Shown piece after piece: positions 25,656 to 36,372 of a DNA stretch of 64,000 nt. The notes under the pieces were generated by a model. The model saw only the letters and a list, made by a program, of their open reading frames with translations, was not told where the DNA came from and made no database searches. Origin of the DNA: Volvox africanus (taxonomy: Eukaryota > Chlorophyta > Chlorophyceae > Chlamydomonadales > Volvocaceae); the NCBI GenBank assembly GCA_030268105.1, contig BSDZ01000116.1, positions 1,116,001 to 1,180,000 on the forward strand, written 5' to 3'. The position numbers were made by a program, and so were the translations under genes. How positions within the stretch are numbered: the stretch's first letter is position 1; each line of letters begins with the position of its first letter.

Positions 25656-25950
25656 GTTATGGTCACGTATGGCGGAGTGTATTGTCTGGGACGTACGCCA
25701 TATAGTGTGTTCCGTGACATTCAGCCGCAATGTATAATAAAAAAATGACGGTTCAGGAACGCGGCTTCCATATAAACCATCCATCGTTTCTGTTTCCTCG
25801 TGTAGCCTATGCTCTCGCTCATAATGATGAGCATAGATGCAACTCGCATGCATACACCACGAAATCGTGGATTGCGTCCGCCCATTCCAACTGGGACCAT
25901 TTTCAAAGATGACACACCAGCTGTAATCTTATCGGCCACAGCATCCTGCA

Positions 25951-27728
25951 TTACGCAGCCGTCTTCCGACGCAGGTATTGGATAGCACTGTACCATATGC
26001 CTCCCACCATGTTCATAATTATACCGGCAACGTTGACTATATGGAATTTAACGCCACCAAGCAGGAAGAACCCCAGGACGCTGCTGACTGCACCCTTCAG
26101 CACACCCACAATGCTCGTCGTCAATGCACTGTTCATCTGAGTGCAGAGAATTACACTGCCCGTGAGAAGGCCCTCAGTGACAGAGGTGACGGCCAGCCAA
26201 GAAAGGAATCCCACCTGGCCCAAGTTCAATTGCAAGGCCTTCAGAAGACCTGGCGCCCGCACACCCTCGCCAGAAATGATGCACATCGCTGCAAGTGGGA
26301 GAACGCTGATCACACAAATGCTGTACAGTAGCTCTGTCGCCGATAACGGCGAGCTCACATCGTTGCTCAGACATGTCGCCTGAGGGTGCCCTGACACGGT
26401 GTTGTTCGAATGTTGAGAGGTGACGGCGACACCACGGCTGCTAGCCGCGTGTGCATTCGCATGCACCTCCACGCCTGTGCTGTGCGCCAGCGGTTCTTTA
26501 ATGCTGGCATCGTGTCCTTGACCCCCTTCTCCGATCCTGACCTCAATGTCTGAAAGGTCGCTTCCAGAAGTATGGTACTTCTTGCGTGGCACGTTCTGGC
26601 TGCCGGCACCGCTGCCGCTCGCCTTCTCCGCCAACAAGATGTACGCGGCTTGCATAAACGCGCATACTAGCGCAAGAGTATAGCCCTTGAAATGCACCAT
26701 CAGCCCATCAGGCCATACAACATCAAGGCAAGCAAGGAACGAGGGTTTCCATGCATTAAAGTTTCACAGTTCGTTGTAACAGACGGACACCAATGTGTAA
26801 CCACTCATGCCAGAGTCAGGGCCTTCGAATCGACAGAATGAAGGCCCGGGGACTGGTGGATGCGTGAAGAGTTCTTCTATTAGCGCCGGTGCGGTTGGAT
26901 GAGGCTCTGTTCCTTTTGGTGCCAGGCGTGAAGGCTCGTGAAGTTTGCGCGCCCTTGCTGGCTCGAGCGCGGGCAGGTGTGCACGGCAGGACGAAAAGGC
27001 AAACCCGTGTGTTCCCCCGCCCCCCCGTTGCGCTGTGGTTCGGCCCCCCGGTCAGGCAGGGCTCCCGGTGCTTGTCCTTGCAGCATGGCGAGAACCAACA
27101 TACAGTGTAACACCTAATACCAGAAGGCTTAATTGTTGAGATGAGCGATGATACATGCATGTACAAGGAGGAGAATGAGAAGGAAGACAGGAGTAATACC
27201 GCGAGGGCGAAGGCGGGGCCCGCTTTTCCTTCCCCTCCCATTTTGGGGCTTGCACGAGAGTTGCTCAAGACGGTATGGGAAATTAGGGAGCAGTGTGACT
27301 CATATCTTCATTGACGCGTTGTTGCATTCAGAGACATCGATAACAGTGTACCTCAAATTCCGTATTCAGATTATGCTTCTCAGATTCGTGTTACTCAGTA
27401 ATGCATCACACTCCTACGAAGCGAATGATGCACACTCACGCACTCTTTGGGCCCTTTGTCAAATGCATCCAAGCCCGCGAAGTTTATTCCACGGGAAGTT
27501 CTTTTTTTTACGCTGACTGAATGAACGCACGCACACACCTGCCCGTCGAATGAGAGATCTCCAGCGCCCGCAACCATGCAGCCGCTCACTATAAGAAGCA
27601 CGGAGGAGGTGGTTTGAACGTCCGGCCAGCGCCGCTCCACTACCGCCTGTACGGTATTACCAAGAGCCGGAAGTGAGCGGGGAGGGCCTCTTTAAAATAC
27701 ACACACATATATTAAAGGCCTCTTTAAT

Positions 27729-27767
<39 letters not shown>

Positions 27768-30700
27768 CATATATACATACATACTCAACTTTGTGGACAA
27801 CCCAGAGAGGGACTCGTCCGCAGGAAGAGATGGGCGGCAGGCGGATAGGCGTTAGGGTTTTGAGATGCGACAGCGAGCAGGCCCACAGATGGTTGATACC
27901 CACCGATACCTCCACCCCAGGCGCCGTGACTTCACTCACCTGTACCATGCACCCAGCCCAGGAGGTTCACGCCTGGATCGCATCTACATCAATGAAGCCA
28001 TGCTGCCGTATATTTGCCACACGGCCATCTCATTCCACACAGCTTCAGACCACCGTCTTGCCACACTTCATCTCCTACCTCGCCAAAATGAGGTCAAGGG
28101 CCCAGGCATCAAGCGTATACGCATGGCCTTCACTGACCATGAAGATTTGGCTACAAGCATGGCGGAGTGGATCCGGAACCAATGCCAAGAGGCACCCTCA
28201 GCCGAAGAGAACCCGGGCAACCTTATTGCTTGGTGGCCTGGTTTTAAACGCCGACTAACCATCCTAGCACACCAACTCAACAAGGTAGCGCAACAGCGCA
28301 GGCAGCAGCCAGATGCACATACCCAGGAGGCCTACCTTGGGGTCCAACAGGTCCAACAAGCCCTCGATGCTAGGCCGCACTCACCACACCTACTACAGCA
28401 GCTCGTTGATGCCCAAGCAAGACTGGCTAGGGTGCATATTGAGGACAACGCCAGGGCAGCAAAAAAGACCCGGGTCCACTGGTTACACGCAGGAGAGCGT
28501 CCTGGCCCAGCTCTGACAACCTTCCTGCAAACCCAAATCCAGGACCAGCAAACAGCCCCAGTGGCCCTCCAGGCACACTCAGGCCGACTGGTCACAAATC
28601 CAGCACAGCTACCACAGGTAGTAGCGGACTTTTGGGCAGGGGTATGCAGAGCCCCAGACTTCACCACTCCTGAAGATCGCCAGTCAGTGCTAACCCAGTT
28701 AGCAGCAGCCAACATCCGACTCCCTGAGGAAGCTGACGAAGTGGTTGGGTCCCCGACCATTGCTGTGTCTGAGCTGGGTTTCGCACTGAAGAAGAGCCAG
28801 CCAGGCAAAGCAACCGGATGGGATGGCATCCCAACGGATCTGTACCGCAAGTTCTGGCCAGAGATTGGCCATACCATGGCAGCCCTCTTCACGGCTATCG
28901 GCAAAACAGGGCAGGTGCCAACAGGCTTTCTGGATGGTATCATTAAGGTGCTTTATAAGAAGGGAGACCCCAAACAGCCTGGTAACTACCGCCCTATCAC
29001 ACTGCTTTGCTCGGACTACCGCTTGCTGGCCAAGGTGCTGGCGAATCGCCTAGGGCCCGCCCTGGGACGAATCATCAGCCCCGAGCAGTCAGCTTTTCTG
29101 CCCAAGAGGCTCATTGGGGCCAGTGTTCTCTTTCTACGCCATCTGCCTCATCTCTTACGGAAATTGAACCACCAAGGTCTGCTGGCCTTCCTGGACTTCG
29201 CGAAAGCTTATGACACAGTGGACCGCAACTTCCTGATGGGGGCAATGGAGGCGATGGGAGCAGGCCCACAGCTTTGCAGTTGGACCCGGATATTGCTTAG
29301 CAACACGCGGGCAAGAGCCATGATGAACGGTTTCAAATCCAGGCTTGTTAAAATGGAAGCAGGGGTAAGACAGGGTTGCCCCCTAGCACCCCTGCTGTAT
29401 CTCTTTGTTGCCCAGGCCTTGTTCAGCTGGCTAAAGAGCCAAGAGATAGGCCTCCGCCTATTGCCTTCAGATGAAGACAGGGTCACAGCCTGTCAGTTTG
29501 CTGACGATGCAGAAGTGGCCCTTGAAGGAGAGGAATCCGTGCCAGCCTTCCTTGAAGCCATGGATACTTTTGCCCGGGCATCAGGTCAACGCCTGAACCT
29601 GGATAAGATGGAAATCCTACCCATAGGGGCTGTGGACGACCACCGTCAGGGAAGCACAATAAATGGCCTGAAGGTGGTCACCACTGCGACAGCCCTTAAC
29701 TTGCCAATGGACAACCAAGTGCAGCCGTCCCAACCAGACTGGCCTGAGATGCTAGCACTGGCCTACACGAGGATGCAACGCCTAGCCCATATTCCGCTCT
29801 CTGCCTTTGGTCGGGCTGCAGCAGTCTCAAGCTATTGCCTGCAAACAGTCACTTGGCATATGGAGCATGGTGGACCACCTCCAGGTACCACTCTGACCTA
29901 CATTGAACGCTTAGCGGCTCGCCTTGTAGATCGGCAACAGGGCCCAGAAGACCAGGGCCAGCGCTTCACTGGAGTACCTAGCAGACTCTTGGTGGGACAC
30001 CCATCAACTGGTGGTTTTGGCCTACTGCCCCTCAGGCAACACATTCGGGCAAGACAAGCCATGTGGGCAGTGCGATTCATCCGAGGGGCCCTGATGGCCA
30101 GGAGTGAGAGAGAGAGGGTAACGCTTTTGGACACGGCGATGAATACGGTTGCTGAAGAAGAGGAGGAGCCTGTTACTAGTGGTAATCTTCGAAGCCTCCA
30201 CCCCTGGATCCGGACCCTGGCCACCTACCTGGAGATCACCCTTAAAACCTTGGGCCCTTACCACTGCCCAGGCAACTGGGCCCTGGCTGGGTGGAGAGAC
30301 CTTGCCTGAGGAGATCAGCCGAATTGTAGGGGCCTTAGGGCACCTCCCACCACTAGAAGATGTCAGCAACCCACCTTTAGCCCCTGGAGACTGGTGCTGG
30401 GCGGCTGCTCTCTGGGGAAATCCTTTGCTGCCCAACAATTCGGACAATGGGGGAAGTATCAATGGTAACAACCACCGCCCAGGCCTGGAAACCCGTCACC
30501 CACTGATGGCTTCATGCAGAAAACTGCTCACAGTTGGAGACCTGGTAAGGGTGTACGACATGCTGGAGCATGACCAAATACCCCTCCCTCAGTACATGAC
30601 CTGGCTAGACTGGACCCAACAGTTTCTAGACCCCTCAGCTAGTCCCACCCAACTGAGAGACAAGGAGTCTACCCGTATGGCTCTCTCGGCTCTATGCAAC

Positions 30701-33145
30701 GATATCAGCCCTGCATGGATAGCAGCAGCACGGGAGGTAGTCAACCGCTTACAACCCCAACAGCCGGACAGGGTAGAGGACAGAATGCAGCAGCAGATGC
30801 CAGCACCACCAGACCGCACCACAGTCATGGCCATGATCGTCAGGCATTTGGGATGGAGATTGCCAGGGGACTCAGGTATAGTGCCTCTCTACAACCTCAC
30901 GGTAAGCCAAGCTACTCAGCTGCAAGGGGTTTCAACAGCGGAGGAGCGATTGGAGCTCTTGTCAGCTTTTGTGCAGGAGGCGCAAGGGATGCCAACAGAC
31001 GGACCAACTCCTCCCTGTCCTGTCACTGACCTCCAGCGCTTTCAGGCAACCCTAGACAGGCTGTGGACAGCAGTTCGGTGGGAAAATAAAAACAAAGAGA
31101 CGCTGTGGCGTTTGGTGGTCGATGGGATACCCATGCCTGGCAACACACATCTTTCCAGGGTGCCCATCAAACCATGTGGGTGTGGCAGCTATGGAGCTGA
31201 TACTGATCAACCTTGCTCCCCACGCCTGCACCACTTCTGGGAGTGCCCTATAGCCAAGGCGGTGCGAGAACAGATCGACAGACATCTGCCATTGCCGACA
31301 TCAGCAACCATTGAAGGGGGCATGACCAGGCAACAGCTATGGCTTGTCCAAGCACCTCCCAGTTGCGAGCAGGCCCCTTGGGATGTGATAGCTTTGGCAG
31401 CCTTATCTTCTATGGAATATGGCAGGCACTGTCTCCGGGCGGCAACCAGGGAACACAGGCCACAGGGGCCTTCTACCCACGGACGGCAGCAGCAACAACA
31501 GACCCACACAGCAGAGCAGGGACCCCGTCAACGGGCTATTACTGACTTCTTCAACCGTTCAGGGGGGTTCCCTCAAGAGGAAGAGGAAGATGCCAACACC
31601 CATCCAATCCTCTCTACGACACAGCCAGCAATGGACACTCCAACACAAACAGCAGCCTCACCCCTGGACCGTGCACGGGCCCGTACAGTTGCAAACTTTT
31701 GGGCACGCTTGCATTCTTTTGGAGCGTTGGGAATACCTCACTATGGCTGGGATCAAGTGGGACCACAACATCCCATCCTAGCCATAGTTGGCACGCAAAT
31801 GCGGTGTGCAGATCCGGTTGACATCACCGACCATGGAGCAGCAAGAACAGAGCAGGGGCTTTAAGGCAGGAGTTTTGAGGAGGAGGTTCTGTGGGAGGAA
31901 AGGGGGAGAGTGAGGGAGGTAGAGACAAGGAGAGGGCGGTCTAGTTCTTGAGGAGGGGAAGGGAGAGGGTGGAGGGTTTCGTGGCTAGAGGTTCCTGTGT
32001 CCAGGCTTCGGGTCCTTAGGGTTTTAGGGGGAGTCAGCGAGAGAGGTCTTTCCTTTTTGTGCAGTGCAGGTGTCTGCGGGGTAAGCTTTGGGTGGGGCCG
32101 GAAGGCTTTCTAGGGGGGCGCCAGATCGGCTTGTCATCCCCCCCTCCGCCTCTTGTTGGGTTCTTCCGGCTTGGCTGTGTAAGGGTGTGCTTTCCTGCTG
32201 GTGTTTCTCCTTTGAGGGGATCTGTGTGTGTCTGTCAGGCTCCTGTCAGGTCAGTTTCGGGTTAGAGGAGAGGTTTCCCGTCCTTTGAGCAGCTAGGTGT
32301 CCCCCGTTTTCTGTTGGGCCTTTTTGTGTTTTCTTGGTGGCCCTGAGTGCTCTGTGAGTGGCCAGGCGAGAGCCTCTGAGGGCTCGCTGGCCCGAGTGAG
32401 AGGGGGAGCACGTGGCAGGACAGACAGACAAAGCCACGTGTTCCTCCCCTGCGCTGTGGCTCGGTCCGGTCAGGACCCCCGGTGCTCGTCTTTGAAGGGC
32501 GAGTCGCCCACAGTGTAACACCCATATATACATATACATATATATATATATGTATGTATTAAAGAGGCCTTTAATATATGTGTGTGTATTTTAGGCCTCT
32601 TTTATCGGAATGGGCGCGGACTAAGGAAGAGCAGGGGCCAGCGAAGTCCAGTGGGTATGCAGGTGAAGGGGCGGCGTACGAACTGCACATTCGGCACTCA
32701 GCGATGCGACGTGATGCATAGAGACAAGAATAAGGAAAAGGATCAAAAGGACCAGCAGTCGAGTGCGCAAGATAAAATATACGGAACGGAAGCACAGCAT
32801 ATAAAATATTGTTGGAGAGGAATCCATATGGATGGGGAGCGGTCTCCGTGCCCCCCAATATCCCACCCCAGCGCACCTTTGCGGCAAGCACCATGACAGG
32901 CGTCAACCGCTTTAGCGTGTTGTACATAGGCACAGACAAAAAGGCCAGACTATACAGCACCAATACGGCATGCAGGCTGTAGCATATGGACAGAGAAGCC
33001 AGCTGCTGAACTCGCACGGCGCGAAGTGGTGGTACGGAGATGATTTCTAGCGCCGCCATCGCTCTCAGCACGATCACGGTCGTAAGGGTTTGGGTGAGGA
33101 GGATGGTGACCGGCAGCGGGAAAACTTGGACTGCATACTTGTTGA
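25951..33145 (-). CDS. nucleotide-sugar transporter, SLC35/DMT superfamily (5' end unresolved)
   Basis: Three phase-consistent minus-strand exons are clear: 33145-32877, 27646-27539 and 26685-25951. The first reads VNKYAVQVFPLPVTILLTQT, then SVPMYNTLKRLTPVMVLAAK, the Lys-Arg-Leu-Thr signature of SLC35-type transporters. The second reads VLLIVSGCMVAGAGDLSFDG and the third begins GYTLALVCAFMQAAYILLAE. Later helices (LLTGSVILCTQMNSALTTSI, VLGFFLLGGVKFHIVNVAGI) complete the fold before the TAA. The family swaps nucleotide sugars for nucleoside monophosphates across Golgi or ER membranes; the substrate cannot be told from sequence. A loop of about 95 hydrophilic residues (rich in Ser, His, Gly) between two helices in the last exon is unusual. 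An exon for the N-terminus must lie above 33145 but was not found. The first intron (32876-27647) is 5.2 kb because it contains a LINE; the next (27538-26686) holds a LINE 3' fragment. Confidence 0.87.
26885..27119 (+). mobile_element. 5'-truncated LINE copy (3' end) in transporter intron
   Basis: Roughly 235 bp matching the end of the large LINE: TTGCTGGC-CGAG, GGCAGGACG, CCCGTGTGTTCCCCC, GCGCTGTGGTTCGG, GCTTGTCCTTGCAG and the terminal CAGTGTAACACC. It lies antisense within the transporter gene, as does the full element. It is longer than the copy in CTU1 and more diverged at its 5' edge, so its start is approximate. Confidence 0.7.
27693..27730 (+). repeat. left arm of 38 bp perfect inverted repeat flanking the LINE
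   Basis: These 38 bases are the exact reverse complement of 32556-32593. They consist of ATACACACACATAT with AAAGGCCTCTTTAA motifs on the inner side. A further GGCCTCTTT lies just outside, at 27685-27693, mirrored by GGCCTCTTTT after the right arm. Confidence 0.9.
27728..27786. repeat. AC/AT microsatellite abutting the LINE 5' edge
   Basis: (AC)n followed by (AT)n and CATATATACATACATAC, ending right where LINE coding sequence starts. The mirror sequence (TATATACATATACATATAT...TGTATG) follows the LINE 3' end at 32524-32556. Confidence 0.85.
27865..30309 (+). pseudogene. LINE ORF2 part 1: endonuclease C-terminus and reverse transcriptase
   Basis: 814 residues open. Residues ~1-75 are the end of an AP-type endonuclease (VDTHRYLHPRRRDFTH, SRLDRIYINE, SDHRLATLHL). 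Reverse transcriptase motifs follow: GWDGIPTDLYRKFWP, LYKKGDPKQPGNYRPITLLC, AFLDFAKAYDTVDR, GVRQGCPLAPLLYLFVAQAL and the catalytic QFADDAEVAL (FADD, near 29496), then an SGQRLNLDKME motif. The frame continues upstream in the same register to 27787 but for one TAG stop. It closes early at 30309, where the downstream frame takes over, so this is the front part of one split ORF. Chromosomal copies like this may still be transcribed, but with two lesions it is unlikely to make full protein. Confidence 0.92.
30260..31864 (+). pseudogene. LINE ORF2 part 2: C-terminal region with zinc-knuckle-like motif
   Basis: The second frame (open from 30149) carries the rest of ORF2 after a single shift. It includes RWENKNKETLWRLVVDGIPM and a Cys-His cluster, CGCGSYGADTDQPC then LHHFWECPIAKAVREQI, characteristic of the C-terminus of algal and plant L1-like elements, where it is thought to bind nucleic acid. 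A Gln/Thr-rich tail precedes the TAA at 31864. The exact shift point cannot be fixed without a related intact element. Confidence 0.85.
32556..32593 (-). repeat. right arm of 38 bp perfect inverted repeat flanking the LINE
   Basis: Exact reverse complement of 27693-27730. It starts 33 bp after the LINE terminus and is separated from it by TA/CATA simple sequence. Confidence 0.9.
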
Positions 33146-34789
33146 CTGCACGACGGTATCCATTGCGGGGAGAGGAGAAGGTGAACGCAAGGGGCTGGCA
33201 CGGGGAGCGCTCCTGTTTGGTCCATGCAGCACTGGGACTCCCAACGTAAGCAGCCTTACTTCAGCGTAGTCTACTGTTCGCACACGAATGGCAAGCGTGC
33301 TACAGCACGCATAGGTTGATATCTGGAAACCTATACATGATCGCAACCTACCGAAATTCGCGAAAACAGCCACAGCACCATCTGCACAGCCAGGTAAACC
33401 AAACACGTCAGAACGAAGCATTACATAAGTTTGTGCGCATCGTTGGGGGAACTTCTTTAATGACAAGAATTGGCTCACAGATTACAGCGATACAGAGTCC
33501 GAGCCACATTCTTGCGATGCACGCCCCGGGCGAAAACGAATCAATAGAAGCGCCACGCAATGACGAAAATTATTCCATTATAAATCTGTGCAACGATCTC
33601 AATATGTGGTTTGTAGCACTTCCAAACATTTCAGCAGACTGTAGCGAGCCTAGAGACTAGCAAATGCAAAGAAATCAAACGATGTTTTGCTGGAGTAACA
33701 GAAATATTAAGCCTCTTAGATATTTTGCGTGTCCGGGCTATGTTAATTGCATATCGTTACTATGTTAAAAGCGACGGTTACAACATGATGGCCGTACAAC
33801 TGTTGCAATCCGTTACAGTTCATTTTCTTACTCGTTTTAAGAATCGCACTAAAAGTGAAGCACATTAAAGCATCATGATATTGAATTATCTTCAATTGTA
33901 ACCAATTATGTGTATGCAATCTGATCTATCGGTGTACGTCCGTCCCCAGCCCCATTGCTCTTCTGTTAATCGACGCTAATGATGACAACGAAGTTCCCTC
34001 TGATAGAGCTCAACCATTTTATTTTTCTCCGATGCCACAAAAATCTAGTTAGCCGCACTAAGGAACCGCTATCTAGCTACTAGTTATCCTAGCTCCCCAA
34101 CATACCTCACGCAAGGATTTAGGTCGGTAATTCGTTAACGGTTATTTCCTCGGTTTGTAAAGCGAGCCCCCAAAACCAGGGGATTTCCCCTGCTCAAAAC
34201 CAGGCCAGCGGATTTTAGATCATCATTTCGTCACATGCATGTAGCCTAGTCCCTGCCTTTTCCGGCTCCATCCTTGGTCAAATTAGTCCTCCCTTGTTCC
34301 CCAAAGATCTTTGTATTATGTAATCATCATAAAGATTATGTAATCTTTAGATCATTTTCATATGCAGCATTACTAGGTTTATAATAATAAGTTGCACGGT
34401 TAATATTTAAAAGCTTAAATTGCTGCTTAATTGTTAATTGACGATCGCTCTCTATCTGTGGGCACCTCCCTGCCTGCAACACATGAAAAGGGGGGTCGGC
34501 ATCTTTGGTAAACGTTCTTTGGATCCAAACCATGACCGTCCGTCGCTTATTATTGGCCGTACTACTGCTATCACGCATCAGCGCCACCGATGGCCACTAA
34601 AACCCTAAAACCCCAAATTACGACAGCACATTGGCCGTACAAATATAACCTTTTCGCCGCGGGTTGCTGCAGAAACCGGGAAACGATAAATGATATCCGT
34701 AAATGATAATAGCAAAGGAAAACTGGAACAGGAAGCTACTTACTGAACGACCAAGAGTATAACGGTATACATTCGCAGCATACGCACAA
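33146..34789. other. transporter 5' flank, no gene resolved
   Basis: The missing first exon(s) of the sugar transporter should be here. A possible short exon with a GTAGGT donor near 33345 was seen, but no start fits. Beyond 33660 the DNA is AT-rich, without gene or clear repeat. Confidence 0.45.
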
Positions 34790-35265
34790 GTGCGTTAGTT
34801 CGCGTAAATGCGCGTTGGCATTTACGTGTGCAATCTGTGTGCGTTCAAGGACTTTTCGTGCGTTAACAAAACGCAATTCGGTTGCCTTTAGGCAAGCGAA
34901 GCGTTAAACCTAACGCGCACCTTAGGATCTATTCGGGCGCTTTCGGGCTTGCGTTAGGTCACGTTAGGTTTGCGTTCGCGTGCGTAGGCTAACGCGAATG
35001 CAAAGATATTCAACTAAATATAAAATTGTAAAAATTATGTATGCGTTAGCGTTAGCGCCAGCCTAAGGAGCGCTAACGCTAACGCAAATATAATTTTGGC
35101 TGGCGTATCCCAAACGTATCCCAAACGTATCCCAAACGTATCCCAAACGTATCCCAAACGTATCCCAAACGTATCCCAAACGCAACTTGTACCGCATTTC
35201 GATTGGTTCGCGTTAGAGGCTGCGTTAAGCGTCTGCGAGAGCAAGCCTATTGCTAGCTAACGCAC
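34790..35265. mobile_element. foldback / MITE-like element rich in GCGTTA
   Basis: 476 bp bounded by GTGCGTTAGTT at the left and its near reverse complement AGCTAACGCAC at the right. Inside, GCGTTA and TAACGC motifs recur in both orientations. A perfect 16 bp hairpin (35043-35058 with 35070-35085, 11-base loop) lies off-centre, followed by seven 11 bp repeats. No open frame of note. No convincing target-site duplication was found, so the transposon reading is an inference. Confidence 0.55.
35104..35180 (+). repeat. 7 x 11 bp tandem repeat (CGTATCCCAAA)
   Basis: Seven perfect copies of CGTATCCCAAA in a row, inside the foldback element. Confidence 0.97.
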
Positions 35266-36144
35266 AAATCCGTTGTCATAGTGTGTGTATGTGTGTGTAT
35301 ATGCTGTATGTGTGTGTGTGTGTGTGTGTAAAAGATGGGGAGAGGCTAAAGTCGACGATGGGGGATGTGCATGACAGAGTGGGCAGTTTGCCAAGCAAGC
35401 TTTTCCTTGACGACCTACCATATGGCTTCCATCCCCAGCAGCCCCCGGTCGCCAGTGCCCAGTCCTCGGTCCCCGGTCCGTATATATGTGGGGGTTGGCA
35501 AAGCTTAAATAGGTGGATACTCCCGTAAACTATATAATATGTGTATGTGTGTGTGTGTGTGTGTCTGTGTCTATGTCTGTGTGTCTGTGTCTGTATATGT
35601 GTATGTGTATGTGTAAACATCGCATGCAATGATCACACTTTATTGACAGCGTTCTGAGAACACGTAGGATGGTGGCAGGCAGGAAGCTGGGAACACGTTT
35701 TTAATGATTACAATGGTGCGCGATGAGTGTGCAGCAGCAGTAGTACGTACCCACGTACCCACGTACTAGTTACATACAGAAGTGCCTTGCCCAGCCTAAA
35801 CCCATGGCCTACTGGCCAAAACCCTTACGTACTCCAATTTGTTTAAATGCTGGAAGAATGGCTTAATGGATAAGGCCTCTTGGTGTATTCTTTCCTGGGC
35901 TCTGCACTGCATCCATCCATCCTGCTGGGTCTGCGAAGACAGACATGTCAAGTTACGAGGTGCACGCACGAGTTCTCGTAGGGCTCCAGGAATGAACGCC
36001 TACAGATTTTAAGTAGCCACTTAAATAGAATCGAGGCCATGTTTTGAGGCTGTGTGTCTGTCGTAAGGCTGTATGTCCTGCGGGAAGGCAGGTTGTTCTG
36101 CCGCACTGCTATAGCTGCTGCACTGCTGCTGCCATCGCTGATTA

Positions 36145-36176
36145 AGGCCATCTTTAATTTCCACACGCACATGCAC

Positions 36177-36209
<33 letters not shown>

Positions 36210-36220
36210 AGGCCTTTGTT
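36145..36220. repeat. CA microsatellite with AAGGCC ends
   Basis: AAGGCCATCTTTAATTTCCACAC leads into a long (CA)n tract that ends AAGGCCTTTG. The borders resemble those of the microsatellite that flanks the LINE at 27685-27730. Confidence 0.6.
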
Positions 36221-36330
36221 ACGTCAAACATGTTGGTCATGGGACACAGCAATCCACGTGACAGGGTCGATTAGTGCATGCATTTGCTGTATCTCTGTAA
36301 TAATAAATATCCAACAAAGTGAAGTGGTGT

Positions 36331-36372
36331 GTCTACGTCTACGTCTACATCTACGTGTACGTGTACGTGTAG
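36331..36372. repeat. hexamer array (GTCTAC/GTGTAC)
   Basis: About seven tandem hexamers of GTCTAC drifting to GTGTAC. The unit is the complement of the GTAGAC variant in the 4147-4182 array. Confidence 0.85.

Larger units (their letters stand above)
24655..25950. other. intergenic between convergent genes
   Basis: 3' flanks of the kinase (plus) and sugar transporter (minus). Apart from one candidate poly(A) signal for each gene, listed separately, I see no gene or repeat. Confidence 0.55.
27785..32523 (+). mobile_element. L1-like non-LTR retrotransposon (LINE), 5'-truncated, nearly full ORF2
   Basis: About 4.74 kb. It opens inside an apurinic-type endonuclease (NFVDNPERDSS, then SRLDRIY and SDHRLA), passes through reverse transcriptase, ends its coding part with a cysteine-histidine motif, and finishes in a G-rich 3' UTR of about 660 bp ending CAGTGTAACACCC. 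There is no poly(A) tail; the end runs into AT-rich simple sequence. TGTAA at 32513-32517 suggests the algal poly(A) signal. Two lesions exist: an in-frame TAG at 27853-27855 and a frameshift near 30260-30309. It sits in an intron of the sugar transporter, in the opposite orientation. Truncated relatives lie at 11202-11325 and 26885-27119. Confidence 0.92.

Noticed and set aside
28332..28943. 203-residue minus-strand ORF
   Set aside because: Antisense shadow of the LINE reverse transcriptase ORF.
35104..35180. CRISPR array
   Set aside because: The 11 bp units are perfectly contiguous without spacers, in nuclear algal DNA.
35855..35930. tRNA-like GGCTTAATGGATAAGG stretch
   Set aside because: Resembles a D-arm, but no matching anticodon arm, T-loop or acceptor stem follows.
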